Assembly (NCBI GenBank): GCA_005406025.1
Contig: BGZK01000078.1
Span: 434,001 to 498,000 of the forward strand
Length of the DNA: 64,000 bases
Direction of reading: 5' to 3'
Source: Eumeta japonica
Taxonomy: Eukaryota > Arthropoda > Insecta > Lepidoptera > Psychidae
Shown here: positions 34,241 through 47,605 of the stretch, one piece after another
Layout of the letters: each line of letters opens with the position of its first letter
Position numbering within the stretch: the first letter of the stretch is position 1
The notes under the pieces: model-generated
Database searches by the model: none
What the model saw: the letters and a program-made list of their open reading frames with translations, nothing else
What the model was told of the DNA's origin: nothing
Program-made: the position numbers and the translations under genes

Positions 34241-36309
34241 CAGCGGAAAGTGTGCTTGTTTGGAACTTGAAAAATAACACGTCGACGATGATGTACGAAT
34301 AGCTTTTCCACTATGTATATTTCTCTGTTGAGTGCGGTTGTACGGTTTATTTGTAGTGTTATTGTTGTGCAGTCGTTACACGTTCCGTCCACTTTGCGAT
34401 AGATTGATGTACCAGAAAAGGTGGGAGGAGACATTTCTCGTTCAGTAAGTTACGCTCTCATTGTTATGCTAGGCATAAGTACGTAACGGTGCACGAAAAT
34501 CGAAGCTAACTTAATTCGTGTAAGGAAATACAACAACACTTAGTTGGTTAAAACGTTGAACTAGATAAAAAACTAATAAAAGGGCATGAGAGATCTTGTG
34601 CCACTAGCTAAACAAATTCCATTGGACTCGTTTTTGGGGTAAGTGTGAGGATAGTATTTGTTTCTGTAGAATAGGTCGTAGTAAATTAGCCCGAGTACAT
34701 TTTTAAAGACTTCTTGACTCATTAACGCAGGATATTGAATATTTAACTTGTAAAATACGTCTACAGGGCACGCGATGCATTCCCTAAGGATAAGAAGAGT
34801 TGATGGGGGGCTAAATAATTAGAACGTTGAGTAAAATTCGTAGTTAATTCGTCCAAAAGGCGAATGCAGTTACACCGATCGAATGGCAGGGGATATACAA
34901 TTTAGAGTACTAACAATCTTTGAGTTTAAATAATTGAGAAATATGCGAATTTTATACGATTCAAGTTCGAAAGGCACTACGGATCTGCATGTGATCTCCC
35001 ACTACGAATTCCTATCCAACAAATTGAATATTGATTCGAGAGGATTGACAGATATCGGACACCTAAGTTAGTGTTAATATTTCGTTTATCTTAATTCGCT
35101 AAATAATTACAAGCTAATTTCTTTGATTTGGCATGCAACATACGTAAAAAAATATATTCTAATTATTTGATTGATTAAAATGAAAAATGCGAACAATAGC
35201 TTAGGCGTTGGATATGTCTTGATCTTTCAAATTAATATGCAATACGTTGAATGGGATTCGTAGTGGAAGAGCATATTCTAAACTTTCGGATTGTTTTAAG
35301 CAGAAAAAATATTATTACAGCTCGATCACGAACGGGCGTTAAATGGTGTTAACGACATTATGAAAGTCAATCGAAACATCTTGTATCGTTTATTATATTA
35401 ATACGAGCGAAAGTTAAAATGGCGCTCGTTTACAAATTGAACCGACCGCAGCGGACCGCAGCGTTCACCGCAATACAGCGTGCGCGTTTGGCGTATGCCT
35501 CTGATTCCGCGACAACGTGTCACCGAACTGCGCACATAAACCGCAGCAAATTAACATTCGTAGCCAATTTCTGGCCGAAGGAGAGGATTAAAATTGATTT
35601 TTACATGATAGATATAAAACATGTTACTCGTTAGGGTTAGGGTGTTTGATAGTTGAAATGTTACATTGGTCGTTGAAATATAAAAGCCTAAGAATAAAAG
35701 TGAATTTTAATAAATTGATTCAATTTTGACAGAGAAGTTGTAATCGTAACCCATCAAAGATTTTACATTAAACGTTTTTCTCTCAAAATATACAAAACGG
35801 AGTTCTACATAATTTGTTTTTCTTATTTAGAAATTTACGTTCATTTCTCAGAAGTGCAAGTGGAGATCACAGATCTTCAAGCGATACTCTCATAAAATAC
35901 ACTTGTTTTCTCACTCTGAAATTTATAAAATGTTTAATGCAGTTCGATGGGTTTTGGCTGTTTAATATTCGACACGATTCCGTACAATATTTTAATAAAC
36001 AGAATCCTTACAGGATTATTCTCTCGACTGTTTTACATAGTTTAACTTCTAATCAATGAAATAAAAATATGAAATTGGTAGATATACAGTATTAAGTTAG
36101 TTACACGAATAAATAACTTTATAATTGAACAACGAAAATTTATTGATAAAAAGTATCTTGTTAGACGTGACAACGTGTCATAAGTTTCTTCGTTCATTTC
36201 AAGGTAATTTGTCACAATTTTAATGAGCAAAGCGACTCATGTCGGTATGTATAATTCTTCTGGGCGGTCAACATTTTTACAACTGACTTTTTTTGCCTTT
36301 TTTCATAGC
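34241..36309. other. No gene seen
   Basis: Mixed composition, no supportable gene. A GC-richer patch at 35419-35580 has an unrecognised 71-codon frame. Confidence 0.45.
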
Positions 36310-36690
36310 ATTATCGAGGGGCAAACAGCATGCGATTCACCATATCATGGGCGGTCATAGCAGCTCAAGGACACTCGCGAATCCAGTGGGAGTCAGTCAC
36401 CGGTGCGTTACTGACCTCTTTGGTAGGAATAGGAAATCTAATGAAGGAAGAAGTGAAGTAATGGAGAGGAGCGTGATAGGAGGGGTTGTGAGGTGATGGA
36501 GAAAGTGTAAGCCACCGGAATTCTCATCCACTAGCCGAAACGAACAGCAGAAACTTACTTCACGCCTGTATCCTGTGAAAAATGGTATTGCGCCTGTCGC
36601 ATCGGCCCATTTACGAAGTACATCCATAAGTAGACCACATTATGGTTCTGCTACAATTATTCATCCACGCACTCTTAATAATAGCACAGT
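36310..36690 (+). repeat. Lepidopteran dispersed-repeat fragment
   Basis: GCGATTCACCATATCATGGG, CGGTCATAGCAGCTCAAGG, CCAGTGGGAGTCAGTCACCG, ACCGGTGCGTT and CAGCAGAAACTTACTTCACG are phrases I associate with one abundant lepidopteran repeat, in this order. Identification rests on recall. Confidence 0.5.
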
Positions 36691-38279
36691 AATTGCAGCT
36701 CCTTCCCTTTTAGCTGGAAGTTTCGTATTAATGTATGCAAGAACACTTCACATCGCATTAAACACGTCTTAAAACTTTGGTACATATTTACAGATGATCT
36801 ATATGTTCGAATCGTACTGTAGGTATGGTATTAGGACCTCTCTTGTAACGATACGAATGAGAGCCCTTGCAACAGTTGCAGCAAAATTATGAATTAAAAA
36901 AATCGTATAAGTGCGGTCAGAATTTAGAACATTGAGGGCTCAGTACAAAATCAATTATGTATATAAATATTTCATCCTTCCAATCTCGTATATTTTCGTT
37001 TGATGTTGATACCAACACTAGCCAGATATTATTAGTTCCATATTAGTTCTAAATCCGAAACTTTTGCTCTTTATTTTCAAAAAGCATTTTGATTTCATAT
37101 TCTAATTTTTTAAAGTGTTAAGTTTTCACAGCAGGAAGTTAAAAATGTTTTCCCATTTATTAGTATTCATCACGGCCCATAGTCTAATTACAAGCGTGAG
37201 TTTATAATCACATAAAAAATATTTTTTCATATGAAATAACTATGAATTATAAGAAATTTCCGATTTGTTCCAATACTTGTGCTCTGAGATCTTTCTTCTT
37301 CCCGAATTCAATAGTTATTCAATTCTATTGATGTCATTGTTCCATGTTCCCATTCCAATAGGATATACCTGTAGGTTTTGATTTGCTTTCGTGTTACAAA
37401 ATACAAGGAAAAATTGACCGCATTTCGGCTGCACTTTTTGATTACGTCGACTTACAACTTTGATTTCTAACAGATCCAAAAGACCCTGGACCTAATATCG
37501 GGTATTATTTTCAATTCGATACCTCCAATAGTTTTAACACACCTGACACTCTGTTAGGTACGACTGTCTGCATGCACCCGAAAATGTGTGTAATTGGCAT
37601 GAAATGTACATAGAAATTGTAGCTAACTAATTGTCGGTTAAGATAAATAGAAAGATAACACTTGCTTAGGTGTTCGATATTTATCAATCCTCCCGAATCA
37701 ATATTCAATTCGTAGGATCAAGATTCATAGTGGAAAAATATTTAAATTCATGGGTCAGCTGTGGGTTGCATGCTGCGTGTGACTGCATGTCGCGGTTAAC
37801 AATGAATTTCCGCGGAATAATACTGTATACAATATACCTCCACGGGTCCCTGAAAAAATAGGATTTTGATAAATACAGATGCGGATAATGAAATGATCAT
37901 ATAAGAGGTCTTCTTTTTCCTTTTGAGCTACCGAAACCTAAAAAAGAATGAATAAGAAAATTATTATTCATTCTAATTATTTATTGCACGTAAATTATTA
38001 TATGTATACATATATATACAGTATGTGTTAGTTTTTTATTCTAATAAATTATTAAAGTAATAAAACTACTCCTCCGCTAAGCATGCCCTACCACATTTTT
38101 TTCGTCATTTGATACTGTAAGATTTGGGCCTTATCACATTGGCTCGGCGTAGACTGGGGCCGATAACAAGCGTCGTTCAGAGTCGCGTACTTCATGTCCA
38201 GTCGCTTATGTCATTTTAATTCGATACGAATATTGGAAGCAATGCAACGTTTAAATTTCATGTATGGTTATCGACTTAT
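36691..38279. other. No gene seen
   Basis: AT-rich, no supportable gene or repeat boundary. Confidence 0.5.
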
Positions 38280-38600
38280 TGTAGCATACGTCCAGTTGGT
38301 CGCGCGCCGCTGCGACAACCGTCCCTTATCAATCCCTACTGCGGACCTACACTGAATAACCAGATAAAAGAAAAATTTTATTAGAGGTCGGGAAGTAGAT
38401 CATGCAAGTGAATCGGGGATCCAGGCGATCGGCGAAGGGCGGCCGGTCTTTTTTATGACCTTCTTCCGGGACTTCGTCCCTCGACTGTTGTCGGAACTCG
38501 AAAACGCCCTAAGAGACACCGCGAAGGCGACGCGATCGGTTGAACTGCTTTCTAGTTTTGAGCAAAACGAAATGGAGTTTTCCGTGTTTTGATGAGCGTT
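38280..38600. promoter_or_regulatory. CpG-rich unique island 5
   Basis: CpG-dense (TTGGTCGCGCGCCGCTGCG near 38297; GGCGATCGGCGAAGGGCGGC near 38425-38444). No coding frame of note. Confidence 0.3.
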
Positions 38601-39279
38601 TCAATTCATCGAGGCATCATACAGGATGTGTATTGATTTTTTGCATTCACTATTTGAACTAGTTTCAGTTCGTTAGCGGAAAATTCGTTATGCGAGTCAA
38701 AGGTGTCTTGTATTATATGCTATATATTATATATTATCAGTTTGTTTTTAACTTTAATTCCAACAACAAAAATATTAGACATGATTTTAAAATCGATCCG
38801 ACTACCTATTTCAACATTATTTTTAAAAATATTGAATTTTTTTCGAGAACTAGGTGTATATCTCAAAGGAATTAACCGATTTTTATTTCACTTGCTTAAT
38901 TAGACGCAGTATTTAAAGCAAAAAAATGGGAGGGTATTTTTAAAAATCGATCCAACTGCATGTTCATAAATCATTTCGAAGTTTTTTTAATTAAACCATT
39001 CTTTTGAATGAAACCATTGATTTTAATTTCATTTGTAGAATTTGATAAAGTTCTCTTGGGCATAGAGATGATTATATATTGTATGGTTTCTTAGGACCTG
39101 ACAAGGTGAAAAGATGATGAAAATAATAATTTGTCGATACAAGGAATGACAACTACTCGCCGAAGCACTTGCATTTCTTTTTAATATTCGCGGCAAAAAC
39201 TTTGTAATAGCTTGTTTTGATTATTTTTTTTTAACAATTTTTATTGTAACATCAACGCTATAAAAGTGCCTCTATCTCC
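38601..39279. other. No gene seen
   Basis: AT-rich with low-complexity frames. AATCGATCC-type phrases recur at 38790 and 38944. Confidence 0.45.
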
Positions 39280-39600
39280 GTCGCCTTTCCTGTCGACCGG
39301 ATATTTCTTTCTTTAAGTTAAACATGTACGTACATCGCACTCGACACGACGGAGTTCCGATAAAAAATGGCGAGGCGCGAGTAACAATGGTCAGGCGGAG
39401 CCGCCGCCCGCGCAGCGGCGAAAGGGAGCGAGCGGTAAATCACTCGCAATAAAGGGCCGTGTTAACCCTTATTAGACGAGGGGCAGACGTGGATCGCTCC
39501 ATATTGGAAAGACTTCATCTCGGCTTTATCAAGTTGCGCTTGTTACAGTTTATCGAATGAAGTGGCCTTTAGTAGTATGCGCTCCGACTCTAACTCTTCA
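39280..39600. promoter_or_regulatory. CpG-rich unique island 6
   Basis: CpG-dense with CGGAGCCGCCGCCCGCGCAG (39396-39415), followed by a Hox-type CACTCGCAATAAAGGGCCG (39441-39459). No coding content recognised. Confidence 0.3.
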
Positions 39601-41439
39601 CGGTTCCTGGACTTCGTTCCTACACACCTTTATGCGTTATTAATGTTTTTATAATTATATTTCATTAATAATTATATTATTTTTCAATAAATACACAACA
39701 TCATCTAATTCCAAACTAAACACAAAGCTTGTATTATCGGTATCAGATAGTTAATGTATATCACATATACTTTTTTGTTTTGCAAATATAGACACATAAT
39801 ACGTAGAACTACCCAGACTCAAGACAAACGTTAATTTTTAATTAAATGTTTGTCTCGTGCGGAAATCGAATCCACTATTCCAGCGCAGCGAATAGGGTCA
39901 CTGTCAACTGTGCCAATTAGGTATTTATTGTAATATTGCGAAATATGATCGGAAGCCATATGAGTGTTCAAAAACGTTGTTAACACTTCTTTCCAATCCG
40001 TGGATAAAAATAACCTAATCTACTGTTATAATATATGTGTTAAAAGTAACGGAGTTTGAAATATGTAATATATTGCGGCTTTGGACATTTTATGAAGCTT
40101 CATATGTCACTACTTCTTTTTCAGTCAAAAAGCAACACTTTACGAAGGACGATTCATAAATTGTTTTAGTTACGTCTATGCAGGTTCATCACGTTATAAA
40201 GCAATAACGGAACGGAGACGGATAATATCATAGTATAGAGATGCGATGATCATTACAAATGACAAGTAATGTGGAATCATGCGAACGAAACGGAAGGCTA
40301 AAACTGTTCAATATAAATAATTTCTATTAAGGTATCACAAGAACGTAATACATAAATATTGTTAAGTAAAGTATTGTATAATTTACCATAGAGCTAATTG
40401 TTAGCAACTTAGGGTTAATAAAACTAAAGTTGCTATCAGCTTTTGGAATGCAATCAGTACACTATGCTATTCACAATTTTGCCGTCGGTACATTTATTGC
40501 TATTTTATTCACTATCAATATGGGAAAAAATCCGCCAGCACTTTCACCTAAAATAATATATTTCTGTTTTATCCTAACAATATATAAGACGGTAATATAA
40601 AAAAGAAATCGTTTAAGCTTAGTAGTCGAATAAAAATACACAGAGGCATATGTCTATGCCAAATAGATGAGTGTAAATAAAAAAAGCAATAATTAATCAG
40701 GTTTTTCATTTATTGAACTTTTACCCTTTGTCAAACTAAATAAATTCATACTCAAAATTATCTATATAATAACTATTAAAGATCGCACCATGTGGAATAT
40801 GGTGCGTTATAATCTGTGCCTACCATACTGGGAAATAGGCGTGAGTTTATATTGTCCTTTCGTTAGTCTATGTTATTTAACCAATGCTATCAATTTGGCC
40901 AAACCACCTAAAGTGCCATTTATACTCCAAAATCTTACATATTCTTTCAAAACTCGCCTCTTTCTTTTTTTATCAATATTCCTATATCTATTTTAAAAGA
41001 GAATTCTACACATGCTATGAATATTCTCTAAGTTGATTTTGATTCTATATGTCTTCAAACTTTTGCTGCTACACACGAACTTAATATTTAAGATTTTATT
41101 AGGGATTTAAACAAGCTTGTCGTGAAACACTTTTACCGTATATAACAGCAAGCAAGTCCCTGTTCACTTTATTTACTCCCTTTTAAATAACTTTATTGTG
41201 TTCGTAAACAAGTGTAAAGAAACTATCGTTTGTAAAATAAAACTATCCACATAGTTAAACTTTTTCACTCGTTTAACTGTCTTACCTCTCAAAGATTACC
41301 CATTCATAATCAGACGCTCGCCTGCAACATATGTTAACATGCAGCGTGCAACCCACGCAGTAGGTCTCTTTTAAATACCATAACCTTACTCATATTGATA
41401 TTTATTTTCAAATTTCTTTATTTTCTTTACAGACTCATT
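39601..41439. other. No gene seen
   Basis: AT-rich, no supportable gene. The frame at 40790-40996 is hydrophobic and unrecognised. Confidence 0.5.
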
Positions 41440-41860
41440 TATTTTTGCTGATATTTTGAAAATTACCTAAATCGTAAGCCGACATTGCTAGGATTACTTG
41501 GTCGTCGGCATACAGCATAATGTATGTCAAAATTGGCGATGGCGTATTGCATATATTCTGATAAATATTTTTTTTAATTTTAGTGTACTTAAATATTTTT
41601 TCAAATCAAGTAGTTTATTGAAAATAACTATTCAAGTCAAAAAGACGTACTTATCCCAAGCTGACTAACACCTTCGCAGTCGCCATACCAGTCAGCGTAT
41701 GCCTCATTTATTTTGACGCAGGCACTAGACCTTCTATATAGAGACAGTGCTACTCACATTAAACTGGAATTTTCATAGATTATTTTTTTTTATGATATCG
41801 TAAGCTTTTCTTAAATTAACTAATGTAGAGAAAACCATTTGATCCTCGGCCAACAATTTT
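41440..41860 (-). pseudogene. LINE reverse-transcriptase fragment (minus strand)
   Basis: On the minus strand, in order: LVNLRKAYDIIKK (about 41835-41795, matching the DLxKAYDxV palm motif A), INEAYADWYGDCEGV (about 41716-41672), then LYADDQVILAMSAYDL (about 41520-41470), with YADD the catalytic palm motif C. Spacing is compressed and frames shift, so the fragment is inactivated. The YADDQVILA form is typical of endonuclease-RTs abundant in Lepidoptera. Both ends are missing. Confidence 0.75.
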
Positions 41861-41967
41861 AAGTGTTATTTCGCAAGGAAAGTTTAGTCCGTAGATCACA
41901 TTCAACATTTTACTTTCAATCTCATTCATAATATTCTGATATGTTTCGATTCATAAGCTGCGTGGGG

Positions 41968-42500
41968 TGCACTATGAGTTTCTGGAACTGACCACTTAAA
42001 TAAGTAATATTTAAAAAGTAATTGCTAAATTTGAATATGGAACTCATTGGCTGTAAAATACAGCTTATTTCATCTGTCAATTGATTTTACGTTGTGGCGT
42101 CATTTAAAAAATTACGTGTCTTCACGACTATGGATTTAAGTCGTGAAATTTTTTCTTCTTCGCAAAAATTAAGAGCTAATAACGTGGTCAACGATTTTGA
42201 TCACCAGAAGTGGCTGTCGAAGAGTATGAAAAACATGTTTCCGAAGTCACCAGGGAGTAGTTGTAAAAGTGTTTTCATAATTGGTTTATTCTTGTGAAAA
42301 AGTGAATTTATGCTAACGGAGAATATTTTGAAAAACAATACATTTTTGAAAACTCATAGTGATTTTTTCTCATTCATTCCAGAAATTTTCGATGCGCCTT
42401 ACGTATACGACTATTTTTCAAAAATGATGAAAATTTCGAGAAAAACATCGCTAATAAATGCGGGTATAGAGAAGAGCATGAGGGTTGTAAATTTATAAAT
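41968..42500 (+). mobile_element. Mariner 5' end with transposase start, then divergence
   Basis: GGGGTGCACTATGAGTTTCT with GGAACTGACC (41970-41999) resembles a mariner terminal repeat and recurs at 55352-55376. The leader then matches, in reverse orientation, 50010-50130: TTGGCTGTA, GGCGTCATTT, CGTGTCTTCACGAC. The ATG at 42130 opens MDLSREIF, as in other mariners (MDLIRENF at 49997 on the minus strand). Beyond about 42155 the similarity stops, although frames stay fairly open to 42498. The downstream part may be a deletion product or other DNA. Confidence 0.6.
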
Positions 42501-42721
42501 GATATGAAAATTTTACTTCTTACATTTATTCGTATATAAATCACTACCGAAATCCAACTCAGGTTTGGGGATTGAATTTATTACGAAATGATTTAAAAAG
42601 TGGTGTAGTTATGTGTTATTCAGAAGCCAAGTTCTTCTGGTTGCAGCTTTTTGTGACGATATGAAATTCCTGTTAATTTCACTTTGACGTCTATAGCTAA
42701 AGCCAGTGAAGGGTAAACGAG

Positions 42722-42960
42722 CAGGGGTGCAGTTGGTTAATTCGTTGTCTTCGAATCAGAAGGTAGCGGGTTCAGTCCTAATCAAGAACAAATCGACCAA
42801 TGAATTTTTCAACTCGGTCAAAGCACTGCTCCTTGTCCCGTAGAACACGTTAAGATATTCATCCTTGGCGTTGTCATAGGCCCGTGGCGGTTTGAACTAA
42901 AAATACTGTGGAAGGATACGCTCAGTGATGACTCGATTCAGATTTAGCATAATAACACAA
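42722..42960 (+). repeat. tRNA-derived SINE candidate
   Basis: GGGTGCAGTTGGTTAATTCG (42725-42744) resembles an A box and GCGGGTTCAGTCCT (42768-42781) a B box of RNA polymerase III promoters, at tRNA-like spacing. The anticodon arm does not fold cleanly, so it is not a functional tRNA. The sequence after it (AACACGTTAAGATATTCATC, then GGCGTTGTCATAGGC) recalls the body of arthropod SINEs. Confidence 0.5.
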
Positions 42961-44993
42961 CATATTTAATTACAACAATTTGCGTTCTGCCGCAGCATAT
43001 AATATATTTTTATCCCCAATTCTACTAGTTCTTTATATTACAACTTTTATATGAGCATTCATCTCTGGCGATGGTTAAGGTTGGAAATTTTTCATTTGAA
43101 AACAACATGAACGTCATCCATCCATCAGTTAGTCCATCGCCGTTCACTGTTATTACATTTCATACTGTTTTGGTTAAAGCTTAAGGATTTAACACTAGTC
43201 AAAGTTATGTTAAAGAATTAAAACACGTCTTTGTCGACGCCGTCTTTACTACTAGATATCAGTAACATTTTTCGGATATTGACTACATTAAAATATTAGA
43301 GTTCAGATAACTTTCGTAATTTAAACATTTTCTAACTCGGTTAAAATTCTAAGGATATTTAATTTCAAACTCGTCGACGTCGGTGTCATAGTTTCGCGAT
43401 TGCCTGCGTTTCATTTCAAATTACCAAACATCAATTTAATTCGCATGAACTCAACGACATATTTGTAAGTGCTTAAGTTTTTAATTAGTTTCGCTGACGT
43501 ACATTATTTTCAGGTTTCTATCAAAATGATGCGGAGAAATATGTCTTCGAATTCATTAATGGAGCATAATCGATTAACGTAATTAAAGTAAAAAATAAAT
43601 GTGTGTTCAGCAAGTTTGGAATATGCAACGTTATATTTCGGAAAAATTTGCCGTCGCTTTACTTAATTTTCGCCGAGTGACGGAATTAAATACTTAAGCG
43701 CGTCGCCGCCCCGTACGAGCCGAAGTTAAAGTGGACTAACTCTCAACTACCATTTACGATTCCGATCTCGTCCCCGACGTCGCTTGCTTCGATCATGGGA
43801 GTTTCTGATTTCTATAAGAAGTTTTAGCGCATAGCTATTGAAGTCGCAGCCTGATGGCACATGTACTATTTTTCTTTCGGAATGTCGAGTTGTAGTAGCT
43901 ACTACAGTAAGAACCTGATAAAACTTTGTGTCGTTTTTTGCTTACGAACGCTTTGTTAATAATATTTTGTTTTTAGAAAATCATAATAAAAAAGAAACAA
44001 AATATAAGTTATTTATTTGATTCTAGCAACGAAAGACTTATTACAAAAGCAACAGTACAGACTACGTTAATTTTAATATAAATATAGATCTTGAGTGTTA
44101 AGACCATATATACAAATTTATGAGTGAATATACAAAAATTGGTTAACTCAATGTTATTAGCCAATAGATACGAAGTATTATTATATTTTATTGATATTAA
44201 ATTTTATTTTAAAACAATTCAAGGTACTTTATTTGATCACTCAATTTCAGCTCTTTATTTAAAATACAAGTCAGTAAAAAACACAACAAAATGCTTAAAA
44301 CGTCAGACCCTTGGCATGTAACAGTCCCGAAAACCAGTAATCAAGTGACTGTCTATTAAATATTATCATTGATTTAAGAAAACTTAAAATTTACTACAAT
44401 TTGAGACGTGCATAGTAATGTATACTACAAGTTTCATAATGTAATATTCACCAGTTTAATTTTTACAAAAAAAGTAACTTTGTGTTTAGTTTCATTCGTC
44501 AGTCCGTTGTGTGTTGTTTAAATTTGATGTTCTCGCCAAGTATCACCGACTCAAGGTCAAATCCCTGTTGGTAATTAAGTTACCTGCAGACCGCACCATT
44601 TGATGGCCGCCATTGCTGCATCAGTTCTAGAGTTGTGTTTACCTTGTACACACTTGCTGATCCAGTAAAAATTTCAGTCGCTTAATGGGGTCGTTATATT
44701 CTTGTTAACCTGAGGTTTATTTTGATTTATACATAAATAATTATGATTTGTCGTAATGTAGCTTATCGATATTCAAAATTACCAAAAGAAGCATTAGTTA
44801 TAATTATAACATTTAATTTATGTCTTTTTTGTCAGTCCGTTGGTGTCAGTCTTTTGTCAGGTATTGCGCCAGAGGACTGATGTGTTTTTATGGTGCTGAT
44901 GTTTTTTGTTTCAGAGCACTTTTATATTCATTGCTATTGTGTGTATTTCTATTCTGTATTTCATTTTAAAACATCATGCGGCACGCATGAAAC
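42961..44993. other. No gene seen; small CpG-rich patch at 43670-43800
   Basis: Mostly AT-rich. The patch around GCGCGTCGCCGCCCCGTACG (43698-43717) resembles the other CpG islands. A CAG-preceded boundary at 44914 could be a splice acceptor for the next feature but nothing confirms it. Confidence 0.4.
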
Positions 44994-46420
44994 ATGGTCA
45001 AAAAATCCCTGGTCAAAAAATTGACCAGGGAAGATATTTTGAATATATTGAAAAAAAAGAGAGAAATCAAAAAGGCTCGCTTGGTCAGAATTAAAAGCGA
45101 CCGTATTAAGTTAGCGGAATACAAAGAAAAAAAAACTGTAGTACATAAGAAAAAAAGAGAAAGGACAAAGAAAAAATGTTAAGGAGATAACATCACGGGA
45201 GCAACGAATAACTAGAAAAAATGAAAAAAATATTCATCAAACTATAGGCACAACAAAAAACAGCTATTGAAACAAACCACTAATCATTTAATACGCCAGA
45301 ATACTCCACCAACTACTGACGATGAAATACAACCCATAGTTCGTGAAGAAAACAGACCTGTTATTAATGAAGACCAAAGAGCAAAAGAGAAGTGAAAGAC
45401 AGAGATAGTCTAGAAAAAGGGAAATAAAAAAGATGAAGCCTATAGTTTCAAAGCTTAAAACTAAACTGAGCGTCATAAATATAAACGAGTTAAAAGCAGT
45501 TAAAAAAAGTAATAAAATCTGTTAAAAAATATACCTGAAACTTTTATGAAGCTGAACACGGGAAGGGGGTGCCCGATGATGTAGGTGACACTTGTAAACG
45601 AACAGCAGATTAAGTGATTGCAACAGGAGGAGATATAACTAACTTGAATGAGTTCGCTATTGTCATTCGTGAAAGATGTCCAGGTATAAAGGTAAATGCT
45701 ATCGAAGGGTGTGAAATTGGGCAGATGAACACCATCATTAATGATAAGTCACCCGAAACGGTCGCTTTTAAAGGTAAACGATCGGTGAACCAGGTGACTG
45801 GCACAGCTTATATTCCCAATAATCTTACAATGAAGTCACTAAGTTGCTTCTGCGATCCCGATGGATGTGATCACTTACAAGCTAGTATGTGTTAATTATC
45901 CGACAGAATTATGTGCTAAAAATAGTACACGTCTAAATACTTCTACCGTATTCTCAGACTCTAAAGATGATATACCACTATCTACGTATGTTATACAATG
46001 ATGATCGCTCTAAATTGGATAGCGATCTATCGACACCAGAAATTAGCGGTTATTCGCAACATCAAAGTCGTTATAGTAATGGTGATTATGTTTCGGCCAA
46101 ATATGTTACAAATAAAACAGAATATGCAGCGATCTGCTCTTCGGTTGATGATGAAGAGGGTGAATTGAGAGTGACTTTCCTCAAAATTAATAACCAGAAT
46201 AGCACTCTGTTTAAAATGGATAAAAGAGATGTGTTAGATATTCCGGTGGATCAAATAATAAAAAAACTACCCTTACCAAACCTCATTAGAAAAGGGAATG
46301 AGTTTTTTACCAATTTAAGGAAAAAAAAATTGATGTTTTCGAAAATTTATTTTTTATTGTTGTACTATTTTCAAACATTATTTCTAGTTTTGTGGAGAAA
46401 AAATCTCATTTTATTTTAAT
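44994..46420 (+). pseudogene. Uncharacterised repetitive arthropod protein, internally deleted (HGKG-PD family)
   Basis: Two ends of one repetitive protein family seem present. The N-terminal part (44994-45480) is basic and coiled-coil-like: MVKKSLVKKLTREDILN, later DDEIQPIVREENRPVI, broken by stops from 45180. From 45542 a frame reads EAEHGKGVPDDVGDTCKRTA, a stop at 45611, then VIATGGDITNLNEFAIVIRE and SPETVAFKGKRSVNQVTGTA, and a Cys patch, LSCFCDPDGCDH (45839-45874), to 45895. From 45967 another frame gives NGDYVSAKYV, LRVTFLKIN and IIKKLPLPNLI, an SH3/Tudor-like tail. The central region, where I recall a DSPSTQYRN motif in relatives, is absent. The family is known to me only as unnamed, multi-copy proteins of insects and cnidarians; a DDE-type transposase is suspected. 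Confidence 0.55.
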
Positions 46421-46870
46421 TATTACTATTCCTTGTTGATGCCTTTAAGGCAAAGTTCATTATATTTACTTGATTTATTAAAAAATACACACTATTAAGT
46501 AAAATTACCTCAAAGTAACATTAAAGTTAAGTAATATAACATTATAAAAATGTCAAAAGGCTGTTATGAAAATTAGGATAGTTGATTTATTTTCATAGTA
46601 TTACATTGTAATTGTTCTTAATTTCATGATAATTAGTACTTTTAAGGTAAGTATTGTTAGATTATTGTTTCCATTGTTTATTGATTACTTAGAAAATGTA
46701 TACTGTTAAGTCAAACTAACTCAAAGTAATACAAGTTAAATGAATAACGTTACGTTAAATGTCAAAAGGCTATTTTAAAGAGTGAGATAGTATTTTCTCC
46801 CAGTATTACAAATTAATAATTATTTTTAATTGAAGTGATTTCGATACTTAAAAAACATATGCCATTTTTA
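46421..46870 (+). repeat. Imperfect tandem duplication (~220 bp x 2)
   Basis: Ordered matches link 46421-46660 and 46661-46870: ATTACTATTCC/ATTATTGTTTCC, CTATTAAGTAAAATTACCTC / CTGTTAAGTCAAACTAACTC, CAAAGTAA, ATGTCAAAAGGCT and TAGTATTACA. It follows directly on the protein remnant and may be the 3' untranslated end of that element. Confidence 0.75.
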
Positions 46871-47605
46871 AATCCTAAGAGCTTTGTACTAACTTTTATT
46901 AAATTACTTTGTAATTCTTATGAAATTGTGTATTTTATTAGTACTAGGTTACCCTCGTAATTCCTTGGCAGTCAAATTTTGAAATTTTGAAATATCTCAC
47001 AATAACTTTAAAAAGTGACTGGCCCGGTTTGGAACAATATATTCATTGGATTAGCTATCTTAAACAACCGAATTTGTAGAAATTAGATTTAATAACTATA
47101 GTAAACAAAATATCCTCAAGAGTTACCCAACTTTTGTAGAATCATCCTTATCAGTTTGAAAACAGATTACATAATTCTACGTACTTATTATAAAACCATA
47201 GAAGCCTATTTATTTTGTACATTTATGTTCAAAACAAAAGGAAATGTCTCATATCTGGCCTACACTTTGTACATTTTTATAAAATGTAATAAAAATTTTT
47301 AGGTCATAAATTTGAATATTTTAAGAATTTTTTTGTATTAACGCATTATTTAACAATACGTTTCTTTCAAAAGTTGTTAACTATAAACTACGAATTAAAT
47401 AAGTGATATCTTAATAATAATAATTGTAAAACTTTATTATCTCAGATTAGTATATAAATTAAAAATATACAAGTATTTATGAACACAGCTTTTTATATGT
47501 CTTTATTTTTGTCTTCTCTTCTGTGTTGAGTTTTATAATTATGATATTTGAACGCTCCTTAAAACTTCAATATGCTTCAATCAACATGAAGTATAAATTA
47601 TATTA
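46871..47605. other. No gene seen
   Basis: AT-rich, no supportable feature. Confidence 0.5.

Noticed and set aside
42722..42800. Functional tRNA gene
   Set aside because: A- and B-box-like motifs exist, but the anticodon arm and acceptor stem do not pair; a SINE head is more likely.
45967..46419. Independent 150-codon host gene
   Set aside because: Its motifs fit the tail of the repetitive protein family just upstream, joined by a frameshift and stops, so it is treated as part of that relic.
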